Of a stretch of DNA of 64,000 bases, positions 30,698-43,214 are shown piece after piece. The stretch's first letter is position 1, and every line of letters begins with the position of its first letter. This DNA comes from Branchipolynoe longqiensis (Eukaryota; Annelida; Polychaeta; Phyllodocida; Polynoidae). A program made the translations under genes and the position numbers. The notes under the pieces are model-generated. The model saw nothing but the letters and a program-made list of their open reading frames with translations. It was not told where the DNA came from and ran no database searches. The DNA is taken from positions 1-64,000 of the forward strand of contig JASIRB010003768.1 of assembly GCA_030323885.1 (NCBI GenBank), given 5' to 3'.

Positions 30698-32981
30698 GAT
30701 GCGCGAAAAGGAAGAGAGGAGGCGGGGGTGGAAATAAGGCGTCTTTATTTACGCCTCAGACAGAGCATACAGAGAGTAACAAGAGGACAAACAAAGTAAA
30801 TAAGGAATAATCTGGTAATGTAAGGAAGCTCATGAGGAGCGGAGTAATGAAATAAAGCAATAAGGAGGAGCAGTGAGGAAAGTACATGATAAAATAAGTA
30901 ATAAGGTTCAGGCAGAGTAAAAGTCAGTAGGTGTTCTGTGAGGGGGTGCCGAGGAGCCCTCCACCAAAAAAGGCGGAGAGGGCTCGCGGCGCGTCCGAGG
31001 GGCGAGGCGGCGAGGCGGCGGATGCAGGGTGGGGCGGCAGATAGGCGGGCCTCGTCAGGGGTCAGGTTCCCAGGGGGTGCGGGGAGCGTCCGGGGCCTGC
31101 GTCGACATGGAGCGGGCGGCCAAAAAGGAGGAGGCCCGCTCCTTGGCGGGATCCGGTGAGGAGGTCCGACGAGGGTCGAGCAGGGGGGCAGCGAAGTCCT
31201 CAGGGCTGGCTGGGGCGGCGGTCGGGGTCTGGGTGGGCGGGCTGTTCAGGCGTGCGTGAGGGTTGGCGGCAGAGGGTTCCTCGTAAGGCTGGGCTGGGAT
31301 GTGGTCCGAGGCGTGAGGCCCGAGGTGATGATCCCCGGCTGGGACTGGGCGGCGCTGCGATCGGTGGTCGCTGGGAGGTTGTCGGTGGAGGTTGCGGGGC
31401 TGTCGGCAATGGTGAGGGTGAGGCGCCAGGAAGGGCCCCCCGGGCCGGCCGGGGGGAGGCCGGCGGATCAAAAATCCGCCGAGGTGGGGGGGGGGGGTCT
31501 GGCGCTCACGGGCTTGCTTGGTTATGCATTCGGCCTCGCAGTGCATAGTGAGCATGCGCCTCACGTTCGCGCAGTAGGCGCATGCGTGACGGCGCCTGTC
31601 CCCCGCCTCGCCGTGGGCCTCCCCGAGGGGGGCCCGATCGCACGAGGCGGGGTCCCGGTTCCAGGCCGAGCAGGGGGCCCGTGAGTGTGCCTGTCGTAGG
31701 TGACTCGGGCGTCGGCTTGGACGGGGCCTCGGAGGGTCGAGTGGGCGGGCTTGGGTGGTGGCTTGGGCGGGCATGGCGATGCACTCTACTCTGAGGAGGT
31801 TAAGTGCTACCGGGTCATGCCACCCGTGGGGGAGCCTTCCGTCCGCGATCCATGTAAACACGGTCTCCGAGTACCGGCGGACGGTCGCCCACGGGTAGAT
31901 GAGGTTATCCCGGCAGACTGCGAGGTGGTGGTGGTGGAGTCCTTGGGCGGAGTGGGCGGGGAAGTCGGGATGGTCGATGAGGGTGAGAAGGGCGAGGGTG
32001 TATTCGTCCTTTGTTGCCTCCCCCCTTTTCACCGGCTTCCTCTCAGGCCCTCGCTCTACGAGGTCGGAGGGGAATATATAATCGACCGGGATACCTTGGC
32101 GCCTGACGGAGTGGCGCGCCTCGGCGGAGGCCAAGATGTCCCGGACGGCGTCGGCCGCGGAGGCGGGGCTGTGGCGGGTCGGTTCCTCCTGGTAGGCCGC
32201 CGACGCGGTGGGCGGTGCTTGGGTGGCGGTACCTCTCGTATTCCGGGTGAGCCGTGCCGGGCAGGGTCGCCTGAGGCGGCGGCGGGGGCCGGGCTGTGGC
32301 GGTGGTACGTGCCCGAGGTGGTAGGCGGGCGGCCATGCGTCTCGGGGCGGGGGAGGGCACCCCCGGCGCGGGGCAGGCATCCCCGGTCTCCAGGGCGTCG
32401 ATCCGGTCGTGGAGGTCTGCCGCAGTCTGGCGCGCCTCGGCGGAGGTCTGGCGCTGGTCAAGCCGGATCTGCTGGAGTGCCTCCAGTACTGCTGAGATCT
32501 CGGCGCCCGAGGTGCGGTCCGAGGGCGCCGCGGGGGACGCCGGAGCGGAGGCCGGGGACTCACCCCGTCCTGGCGTCGAAGATGGCCCCGGGGTGCGGCC
32601 CGGGAGCCCTTCCGTCTGCGTCCTTTTCCTCGAGGCATGGTGAGGTGGTGCAGCGGTCCGAGGGTGATGCCAAAAAACGAAGAAAGCAGAGAGAGCTGGG
32701 AGACGGCAGGAGGGGGAGTGCCTGAGGGAGGCCGGCGGGCGACCTTATGAGGGAGGAGGGACGGGCGACAGCAGGTGAGGTGGGAAAGCTGTCGGCCCGG
32801 GGGAGGGCGAGAGGTGGCGAGCAGCGGCGTCGGGTGAGGCGTGAGGCTGCGCGACGCGGAGGGCGGGGGAGGTGGCGGCGCGGCGCGCCGTCTGCCGAGG
32901 TGAGAAAGCAGCGGGACGGGGCGGGGCGGGGGAGGGTCTCTTCCTCTCCTCGCATCAAACGCAATGCTTCGCATTACGACC
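30698..32981 (-). mobile_element. 2.28-kb GC-rich element inserted in the retrotransposon pol gene
   Basis: The gypsy reading frame LLKFPDPF ... KPYKLYTDAS is split exactly here. The insert is very GC-rich against an AT-rich host. Near each end is an inverted copy of TTTGATGCG(C/A)G followed by an AGGAAGAG word, and outside the right copy is a short hairpin AATGC-TTC-GCATT (32963-32975). No reverse transcriptase, recombinase or helicase was recognised. One gag-like gene lies on the minus strand. No target duplication was found, so the class is unresolved: non-autonomous DIRS-like, or Helitron-like with subterminal repeats. Confidence 0.7.
31055..32638 (-). pseudogene. Gag-like gene of the GC-rich insertion, probably frameshifted
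   Basis: From ATG 32638 a basic start (MPRGKGRRRKGS) leads into a long open frame. A heptad-rich segment (EISAVLEALQQIRL and following) is encoded at about 32530-32385 in a different minus frame, which suggests a shift in the Pro-rich part. At 32146-31769 a compositionally normal domain appears: RDILASAEARHSVRRQGIPV, then YTLALLTLIDHPDFP and YPWATVRRYSETVFTWIADG. A CAYC..C..C cluster follows near 31560. Coiled coil, globular domain and Cys cluster is a Gag-like plan. The family is not recognised. Much of the frame elsewhere is open only because the DNA is GC-rich. Confidence 0.45.
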
Positions 32982-33614
32982 AAACCATATAAGCTGTATA
33001 CAGATGCTTCTGAGTACAGTTTAGGTGCTGTATTAGTACAGGAGGATGAGAATGGAATAGACAGACCAGTGCATTTAATCAGTACTAGATTTTCTCCTGC
33101 TCAACGTAATTATCCTACTATAGAAAAAGAAGCATTTGCTATTATTTATGCAGTAGTAAAATTAAGACCTTACTTATACGGTGCAGAATTTACTATCTAT
33201 ACAGATCATGCTCCATTGAAATGTTTTTTCACTAAAGAAATTCGTAATACACGTATACAACGCTGGGCAGTATTATTAGCAGAATTTTCAGCACCAATTG
33301 TCTATATGAAAGGTGTAGATAATGTCTGGGCTGATATGTTGTCTAGATTAAGACCTAATACTGAAGCAAAAGAACCAGTGGAAATGTTTGCTTTTGATTC
33401 GCTTTTAGCAGAACGGGTAATTCCTTTTGAACACTATGAACTGTCATATAATGAGGTAATTAATGAACAGAAAAAAATGAAAGAGTATACGTTAGGTGAG
33501 AATGAAGAAAAGAATTATTTGATAATGGATAATCTTCTTTATTCAACAGTAGCTCCTGCTAGGATAGATACATATCCTAGACTAGTGTTACCAAAAAATA
33601 CAGGAATTCTGTGA
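32982..33614 (+). pseudogene. Ty3-type pol, second part: RNase H
   Basis: It resumes immediately after the insertion with KPYKLYTDASEYSLGAVLVQ (first catalytic Asp), then IEKEAFAIIYAV (Glu), YTDHAPLKCF (Asp) and VWADMLSR, the RNase H order of Ty3-type pol. The linker ends at TGA 33612-33614, where a 1-nt shift separates it from the integrase frame. Confidence 0.9.
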
Positions 33615-35101
33615 TAAAAATAGCTCATACAGAGGTAGGTCATATGGCTATGTCTAAAACATTAAAACGATTACAGGAACATTTTCGTTGGCCTGGTATG
33701 GCTGGAGATGTCCATAAATTAATTACCAATTGTGCAAATTGTGTGGTTCACTGTAGTAAACGCACACGTGCATACCCACAATCGATGCCATTGCCTAAGG
33801 CACCTGGTATGGTGATTGCTGCAGATCTATCTGGTCCATATCCAGTTAGTACTAGTGGTAATAGATATTTACTATCTATTATAGATCATTGTAGTGGTTG
33901 GGTTGAATATAAAACATTACCAGATAAATCATCAAAGGGGATTCATGATTATATATTTAATGATTATATTCCTCACCATGCAATTCCTTGTATGTTTATT
34001 TCAGACAATGGGTTAGAATTTAAAAAAAAATTGATTATGAATCATTTTAAAGAATTAGGTGTAGAAGTAAGACATACAACACCTTATCATCCACAGTCAA
34101 ATGGTATGGTGGAAAGATATCATAGAACCATAAAAAGCATTTTGAGGAAATTGGTTAATTCTCGTGCTAATCTATGGGAAACCCATTTGGCTGATGTGAT
34201 ATATGTGTATCGTACTGTACCTTCTGATAGCACTGGCTATTCACCTTTCTTTCTAACCTATGGTAGACATCCAGGTACAAAGCATAGTTCTTTACTGTAT
34301 CGATCGACGGGGACGATTGATTCGAACTTAGCCTATCGTGTAGATGATTTATCTATAGCCTTAGCTAAAGCTGTCAAAAATCGAAAAGAAAGTCGAAATT
34401 ATAATGTTGCTCGTTTGAGGAAAAAAGCGAATGCAGGAAAACTAATTCCTGGTGATAAAGTAGTTTTATTTGTAAATGAGGCTGGACCTTTGGAGAGGAA
34501 ATACGATCCAGGTTACATAGTCGTTAGATCACGGGGTTCAGTAGTGACTGTAGTAGGCCCGAATAACGATCGTAAAGTTGTTAACCGTGATAAAGTTAAA
34601 TTAGTTGACTCTAAAATCATTTGGGATGATATTGCTCCACGATTAACTAGAACTGAACGAAGGAAAGGTATTTCGCAACCTTTGCCTTTCGATCCGATTA
34701 TTTCTGATCAAAATCGACGCACTAATGAATTATTAGTGAATAAAACTAAAATAAAACCTAAATTATTACATTCGAGAGAAATTGGTACTGGTCCACTTAC
34801 GCGACAGCAAGCGCGGAGCGTAAATCCAATAATTGGTAGTATGACGTCAGATAAAAGAATTGACCAATCACAGCAGAGAACACTGCGGAAGGATCGGCGA
34901 ATCCGCAGACGTCTGAGTGCTTCGGCTCATTCGGCAAAAACTTTCTTTGTTGCTGCGCCACTAATAAATAACGATTGCGCCATGCCTAACCATTGCGTTA
35001 ATACGAAGCAAATATTACCACTAGCGCAAGTCGACAGCTCCAAAGCTAATCGACAGGGTTTTCGAGGTCTACTCATAAGAAATATTTATGTTCCTTACTA
35101 A
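33611..35101 (+). pseudogene. Ty3-type pol, third part: integrase
   Basis: The zinc-binding HHCC region is H(TEVG)H..CANCVVHC. The DDE core is AADLSGPY, FISDNGLEF and YHPQSNGMVERYHR, and a long basic C-terminal tail ends at TAA 35099-35101. No chromodomain was recognised. The core residues are all present, so decay is limited to shifts and stops elsewhere in pol. No flanking LTR pair was found for this element. Confidence 0.9.
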
Positions 35102-38100
35102 ATTAGCGCCAAGATTAACGGGTTGTATCGTAAGTTACGCCACTATTTAAGTTACTAAATACTGTTGTATTACAGAGATACAGTGAATGGTATTGACACC
35201 GTAGTAGCATTTCCATAATAAAGTGAATTTGACACTTATTGCTTACCAAATGCTACGGAGCATTTTGGGTGGAATAAGCAGAGGAAGTGAATGCTTTAAG
35301 GAAAAATGGTGCCATGTACTAATGTAGTGTTATTCTATCGGGACACAGAGCGAAAAAAGTACACCGGTGGTGACTGAATGTCTTACTAACAAATAACAAT
35401 TTCATTTATTTACCATTGACTTTTCTATTTATCTAAGTTAAGTGTTAGTACGCCTACCAATTACGGGGTGAGACGTAAAACAGGTGTTACTTGATAATTT
35501 GAGTTTAAACTGTTTAGCTACTGAAAAGAACTAAATTTTGTCACACTAACGACTGAAATGTTATGTTCATAGAAACTAATACTATAGCACTTTCGCTAAG
35601 ACTTTGAAGATGTTATGTTTGTGAAAGAGGTAGATCTTGCATATGTAAGAATTGACATTATTAAAGCGGATAAATTGCAAATAACCAAAGATGTTATTTA
35701 ATCCAATTTAGAACACACCATTGGATTTGCATTAACTTTTCTTAAGTACAAAAATTATTATTCATTGGCCGTGAAAAATCTAAAAACGCTTAAAATAGCA
35801 CATTGACTTGCATTACCGTATTGATTCTATTAAATTCTCGCAAGCTAAAAAACTATTTTTCCATAAATATAGGTAATTTATCGAACCTGTACCTCTCGAG
35901 TGGGAGAAAAGACGGCTGCGTAAGGTCGATAGAGCAATTCTATTCGACGAGCGTAGACTTTTCGCGAGTATACGGTAAGGACGATAAGAATCGGCAGACG
36001 GGAGCCGGGAGTCAATTTCTTATCGGGTGTCGACGGCGACACGCGTGAAGCGATAAGGCTAAATTGTTTTGGCTTGTATGAAGCAGTAGTTACAGATAAT
36101 TCACCGGGCGTGAAGCGTAATTAGACAACATGATTAACATGATCGATTTGTCTTAAAATGTCGCTAATCTGCGTAGTGGTTGACGGGGGTTACACAGAAG
36201 CATTTCGTCATTGACTGGAACTGTGGTAAGGTTCAGGTCTTGTGTTTTTGTACTGATAAATGCGTAACTCGATAACTAAGATACTTAGAAGCATAAACTA
36301 ACATACTTAAGACATCTAAAGTATCTATTCTATATCGTTATGTGTAGTACAATACAGATAAGTTGATTTAACATTATGAAATAACACATTTAAATTAACT
36401 TGTTAAAACATTTTTTTTATTTTTCAATAAGAAATTTATTCTATATGTTCATGCTACTTAATAATTTGATATATATTATAAAAGTAATTATTTGTTTAAC
36501 AATAAAACTAATTAATGTTCTTGATTGTGATTCATATGGATGAAAAACCTAAACAGAAAGTTGATACTTGTAAACTACAATTTGATTTAAATTACTTTCT
36601 GATCCATATGTTCTAGGCTGATAAATCTTCAGTGAAATTGGAGTAACTGAGTTGCTATACAATGAAGGGAAGTAACTGTTAGTAATAATGATTTTCACCC
36701 ATGTACAGGACTGATCGTTGGATTGATTTCAATTGTGAGATCGAATGTATAATACTTTTGTAGAAGTTCTATTTTATGTTGAACTTTTCAAAAATATTCC
36801 GCTAAGCAAAAACATTAGTTGAACATCGGGAGATTTTAAGTAATGTCTGACGTGAAGATCTTTTTCATTTATGTCAAAGTGATCTGCAAGATTCTTCCTT
36901 TTTTGTCCTATTGTTTGCTGAGCGAGACATAATTTGCTTTCTACTACTTATCAAGTAGAGAAGATACCTGGTGAGGCAACAAGTAATGCCTAGGGTATTG
37001 AATGAACTAAATTATTTTTACAAAGGTGACTGTTCGTTGGGAGGTCAGCTAAAATAATGATAGGGATTTCACAATTTTTTTTACAAATATGTTATGTTAA
37101 CTTAACAAGAGCAAGATGACAAATCTTAGCTATGAGTAAACTAATAAATATATTTTTTTGATATGATCTTCAACATTTATTTTTGACAAATGATCAGTAT
37201 TGGTTCGGATAACATGAGTTAACACTGTTAGTCTTAAGAATCTGATTATTATTTTTTCATCATATAACTGATTTGCATTATCAAAAGATGAACTATTAGG
37301 GTAGTTATCTATAATGATCATTATGATGTTTCACATATCTAGCTTGAGGTAGTGTAATTGATTTTCAGCAGGCTACACAGCGAAATGGGAGTGAGTAACT
37401 GATGGTAGTAAGACTACAATTATGAACTATTGGGGAATGACTTTCTCACTAATATAAAATGGCATGAACTAATTACTCTGTAACTCCATTACTTTATAGA
37501 TAGCTGCATTTACGTTCATTTGTTATTTTGAATTCAATAGGACTGAAGAGTTGAATATATTTTTTAATATGTTGTTTAACTTGAGGAAGTATGTTGTAAC
37601 TCAGCAAGGCTGAAGAGTAATTAACATATATATTTTTTGAGATCATAAACCACTTTTTGCAATATATCATACTATTGTTATTTATTAATTAATATTGCTA
37701 AGATTGTAAAGACATTGTACTATATTACACTGCATAAAATGTTTTACTATTGATGATATAGAATGATACAAGACATGACTAACAAAATTCTTAAAGGTTT
37801 GACTGAGAGTTTCCTTAAATGTTAAAATTATATTTTTCAACAAACACAACCAAATATGAAACTTACCTGGTGGATTAGGCCACATAAAAAACTTGGTTGT
37901 TGGTGTCTTCCAGGAAATGTGTAATGCATACATTCTATCTGCAGCATCTTGTCTCTTGAGATGGGCTGTAATAGTATCGCCCTATATGCTACATATTGTC
38001 AGGAGTCTTCTCTTTTGGAGAAGGACTATAATAATGTCGGCCTATATGTTACATGTTGTGGTACAAGATAGTTCTTGTTTGGAACAGGACTGTGTGGCCA

Positions 38101-41100
38101 ACTCCATATGGATGGAGTCAAGTTTTTGGGGATTCATAGGGTTGGGATGAGTTCATTTTTACATGTTCTCATGTTGTCAAAAGATAGGGACACTAACCGA
38201 TGTTATTCCATAGGAATGGAATGAACTGGTGTTCAGAGGGTGGGAATAAACTAAATATTATGTTCTCATGGACACAAAAATACAATTTCGAAAATAAAAT
38301 CAAATGATTGTGGATTTTCGATTAAAAATGAATAAGAACCTATGAATATTGTCATCATTGTAAAAAAAAAAAATTTCAAAGATAGAGGTTGTCTGAGTTA
38401 ATTAAAACAATGCATAAAATACACTATTGATATCATTGTCATCAAATGTTATTCATGTTGAAAATATAATGAACAGAAGGTGACTTGGATATTTATTCAT
38501 TTGTAAAATGTGTATGTATGTTCAGTGTGCATGTGTTCATATATTATTCATTTGAAAGTCATTGACAGGTATGATGTTAAATGTTGCATGTGTTTAGAGT
38601 TATTCATTGAAATTGATTGACAAATGATAGATAAAATATTGCATTATTCATAAAAATTCATTTAAAGCAAAATAATATGATGTAAAATGTTATCATAATT
38701 GATTAAATGTCATAGTCAGAGGTTGATAAATGGTTCGTTTCTAGTGCATGAGTATGAGTGAATGTTATCATATATTGTATGGAGATGTATTCATTGAAAT
38801 TCATGAATTGCATTAACATTAATTGTCATGAGATGTATTTCAGATTGAAAGTGTCCTAGGCAGAGGTTGTCAACACAAAAGGTTCTTTTGAAAAATCATG
38901 AACATATGACTGTTGAATGTGCATGAAATATTCATTGAAAATTCATGACGTATGATGAACATTATCATGTATTACACTGTTGATTTGTTCCATTGACATT
39001 GACATATGGTTGAACATTGCATATATTATTAACTATCTAAAACTATCATTGACATTAATTTGTTATAGGGACCTATTGATGATCTTTTGATACTAGATAT
39101 ATTTCAGTGACATTATTCATGTTGTGGAAACATATTAATGATCTTTTATACTGAAGAGTTATTTCATTGACATTATTCATGTTGAGGAGACATATTAATG
39201 ATCTTTGTACTGGAGATGTATATTATTGACATTACTCATGTTATAGGGACATATTAATGATCATGATTTACAAAATAACAAAACTATATTCATTAACAAA
39301 ATGATATAATATAATCTATGAGGTTATAGATTTAAATTTAAAATTACTCAAAATTTAATGAATATAAACATAAAATTGATATATTGCATCAGTGAATTCT
39401 ATGTAAAAGAAGAAAGAAGTCATCCACTGCCTTCTACAAACTATAGGATAACCAGACCTGAAACTTTGACATCAGTACAAACAGTCAACTATGCTCAGTG
39501 TGCGAGGAGCTGCAGCATATACTGATGGTCACTATGTTCGGGACAGAGTTCGGTAGGAACTTTGGCATATGTGACTGAGTCAATGATTTCGCGTCAACAG
39601 TACGAGGAAATGCTAGGTTCACGAGGAGAACTAAAGCATATGCTGACCAGTGTTTCCATTAGTCTTCGAGAAGATTGCAACAATAACATTGACATTCGAT
39701 GAACTTCGTATGCAGCACTATCAAGCGTAGCAGTTCTGGAGAACTGTACCACAAGCTGATCGTCAATATGTTCGTAACAGAGTTCGGCAGGAACTTTGGC
39801 ATATGTGACTGAGTCGAGGATTTCGCTACAGCAATGTGATGGACAATGCTAAAGTTCAGTTAGAACTAACGCATATGCTGCTAGTGACTGGATCGTGTTG
39901 GTGATATTAAGCAACGCAGACGGACAAGTTCACATAGAACTAACACAGAGACAGTTATATTCAATATAAATTTGCCGTTTCGTGGAAGAAACGCCTTAAC
40001 ATCGATGATCGACGTCAACAAATACAGAACATTCGAACATTACTATTTAATACGTTAAACTTGAGCAAAAGCATGTAGATCTATCATTATTGAATAATAT
40101 AGATAAGTATTATGATTTTGAAGTTCAAAAAGAACCACTGTCATTGCTTTGTTTACATTATGTCGCCAAGTTACGCTATCGTATACGTTGAATTTCTGTT
40201 GATGTGATTATATTTGTTAAAACTGATAATTGATGCTTTATTCTTGTACAGGAGCTACAAAAACACATATTGATTCATCTTTTGCCATTATTTCGGGATA
40301 AAACGACTTAAAATTGGTGAAATTGAAGATTTTGGTCTAAATTTGCAAGAAAATAGTCCCTGAAACTAGGTCATCGATTCAAACCGCTTAAGCCTTGTTT
40401 TCTCATTGACTTGAGTTCTGTAGTGTTATTCCTATGGAGACCTGTCGATCAACCACGCGTCTACCATCGACGTCCCAGGTTTTCTACGAGTTTAGCATTC
40501 GGTAAAACAAAGTGCCTTGTACAAGCATATCGATATGAAGGGTTGACAGCAAATGCCAAATCCGATTAAGCACTAATGTAAGATCGATGCTAAGTGACTG
40601 GAGTGTGTCTTAGAATCGTTGCAAAACGACCTCTAAACCGTCACAAAACTAAAAAATGCTCGGAATAAGCTAAAAATGATGGCAAATGAATCATATGCTT
40701 CTTAAGACATCATATATGTTATCAGAGGGGTAAAATAAGACTTGAAACATAGTTAAAATTTAAATTATAAAAATAAAATATAGAATTATTTTTATTAAAT
40801 ACCATAAAAAAAGATTTCGAAGTTTTTTTTTTTTGCTCTCAAAGTCAGATGTACCTTATCTATTAGCGCGACTATTTCAGACTCAATTCATTGTTTAGGT
40901 TGATAAAAGATTAAAGAGGATATAAAGGTGACAACGTAGTACTGTGCACTTCTTTCTATACTGCTGGGCAGATGGTAAGAAGTGGAGGGGCGGAGTACGT
41001 TGTAAAATTGTCCGATATAATACATGTGAACTGAGGTGAAGTTACTATAATAAATTACAAACTGTCTATATAAGGATAAATGTTAAAATATAAAAACCCA

Positions 41101-41185
41101 AAGGCATATGAGGGATGTGTGAAATTGGTAAACTATTATTCATTGAGTATAGAATTTGTATAATTGAATAGTCTTTAGAGGGGGT
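35102..41185. other. AT-rich non-coding region with degenerate local repeats
   Basis: No convincing gene in about 6 kb. Part of the left side may be the element's 3' region. Local repeats seen: two 57-bp-spaced copies at 37958-38065, three to four ~63-bp units with CATATTAATGATCTTT at 39060-39260, and a 232-bp-spaced pair with AGGAACTTTGGCATATGTGA at about 39570 and 39800. The stretch 40120-41000 resembles 46830-47600. Confidence 0.7.
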
Positions 41186-41447
41186 GTCACTTCCGAGTTT
41201 GACTAAGAACAGTCTTTGGAAGAGTCACCTCACATGCCCCCTCCCCCCCCCACATGGTATTGTTATGATCATTGACCACTGCATTGTACTCTGATTGGAG
41301 GAGTGAGTCATGTGACCACTGCATTGTACTGTGATTGATGAATGGAATCATGTGACAACGGCCATCTTGAATCTTGAAGAACCTATATAAGCCAATAAAC
41401 TAAAGAGTCTCATTCTCTTACTTTCACTCTAACCCTCTTTCCTTCAT
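41186..41447 (+). mobile_element. Candidate 5' LTR of a degraded retrotransposon
   Basis: Begins TGTCACTTCCGAG, ends CCTTTCCTTCA. It contains CTATATAAGCC (41382) followed closely by AATAAA (41393), the promoter and polyadenylation pair expected in an LTR. A gag-like frame starts shortly after. The partner LTR was not found, so the boundaries are tentative. Confidence 0.5.
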
Positions 41448-41455
41448 TACCTGGT

Positions 41456-42475
41456 GTGCTTTCATTTGATCTATTTGCACCACCCACACCCACCAGCCGG
41501 CACGTTTACCAAATGTTGAGGGACCACGTGGCAAAAGCGTGCATGATCCCAAATAAAGGCGCTGTGGCGGGAATTACTTCCGCCGTAGCAGACTTGTTAT
41601 ATGATAATCCATATGATGAGATGGACGTGGGTATCCGTGCCTTTAATGGTCATGGTTCTGGGCCCTATAATAATCGCCGGGAGCATTCCGGTAAAAGGGA
41701 ATGGTCAGGTAGACGACCACCATACAATCCTGATCTACAGGGTAGACCGAATAGGGCGTTTCAAGGGAATCGTCCCAATCGCCCTAGAACATCAGAGCAG
41801 ACTGAGTGTTTTATGTGCAGAGGCTTTGGTCATATGGCCTTTGAATGTTTTTTTACCGCAGCCTCGTTCTTTAGAACAGGCTATGGCAGATGGCGTCCGT
41901 AACGGATGCGATAATTCGCGTCATGTGCCTGAAATACTAGCTAGGCTACAAGCAGCCGGTAGTAAAAATATTGCGCACGAGAGCAAGAACATTGCGCGCG
42001 GTGGCAAGCAATTTGCGCGCGGCAGCAAAACTATTGCTGTGGTACCCAATGGATCGGGTTCGCCCGAGTTTATAGCCGATACTGATTTTTTAAATTAGTA
42101 CCAGCTGCAACGCAGGGAGTGTTGTCAGCTATGATATCTTCCCAGCCATCTGTTGAGAGTTGTGCTAAACCCCGTTCACACAATCTCTCCTCAGACTTGT
42201 GCTGCACTGAAGGCTTACCTACACAGTCTACTTGTACTATTGGCGTCCGTCAGGTTTTCTTGGCGGGTATTCGGTCGTTGTGCTCACAAAGTCTGAGCAG
42301 CCACGAGTCAGATTTGTGCATGGACTATATATTGAAGAAAACCGGTCTGGACTTACACAACGTAGGTGAGCGAGACCAGTTTGCTATGAATATTTTTCCG
42401 CTTAGTGGAAAAAGATGGTATGTGCCCATCAAAATTACACGTTCTCTGACATGGCTAATGACTGTAGACAGCTAA
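41456..42475 (+). pseudogene. Retrotransposon gag/protease remnant
   Basis: The first frame (41456-41902) has Asn/Arg/Pro-rich linker sequence and a clean zinc knuckle CFMCRGFGHMAFEC. The frame shifts near 41855 and continues to about 42098 with KNIARGGKQFARG. A third frame (42119-42475) ends with a protease-like LCMDYILKKTGLDLHNVG. Capsid and RT are absent, so this is a heavily deleted copy. Confidence 0.55.
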
Positions 42476-43112
42476 CAAGTTGTGGGCATGGCTAATGGCT
42501 GTAGATAGCTAACAATTTGTGGGCATGGCTAATGGCTGTGGCCAGGTTGTGGGCGTGACCAATTGCTGTAGACGGGTGGTGGGTGTGGCTAATTGTTGTA
42601 GACGAGATGTGGGCGTGGCTAATGGATGTAGACGACTCAAGTTGTGGGTGTGGCTAATGGCTGTAAACGGCTATCAGGTTGTGGGTGTGGCTAATGGCCG
42701 TGAACGGGTATCATTATAGTATCAGGTTGTGGGCATGGCTAATGGCTATCAGGTTGTGGGCATGGCTAATGGCTGTAGGCGGCTATCAAGTTGTGGGCAT
42801 GGTTAATGGCTGTAAACGGTTCTCAGGTTGTGGGCATGGCTAAAGGCCATAGACGGCTAATGGCTGCAGACGGCTAACAGGTTCTGGGCATGGCTATTGG
42901 CTGTAGATGGTTATCAGGTTATGGGTATGGCTAATGGCTGTAGCTGGGTATCAGGCTATGGGTGTGGCTAATGGCTGTAGACAGCTAACAGGTTGTGGGC
43001 GTGGCTAATGGCTGTAGATGGCTAACAGATTGTGGGCGTGGGTAATGGCTAACAGTTTATGGGTGTGGCTAAAGGCTGTGGATAGCTAACAGATTGTGGG
43101 CGTGGCTAATGG
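42476..43112. repeat. Minisatellite, ~37-bp unit
   Basis: Units of the form GGTTGTGGGCATGGCTAATG plus GCTGTAGACGGCTAACA, with variable length from deletions. It abuts the retrotransposon remnant. Confidence 0.92.
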
Positions 43113-43214
43113 CTTCTGTCAGCATCTCAGTAGGAACAATACCCTACTCACATATGCAACACAGGAGCAGGGAATTAGTGTATGCCCTTGTGTAATTTTG
43201 TGTCAAATATTTGT

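Noticed and set aside
31700..32725. 341-residue plus-strand frame in the GC-rich insertion
   Set aside because: Gly/Arg/Ala-rich composition is typical of the antisense of GC-rich coding DNA; the minus strand holds the coiled-coil and globular segments.
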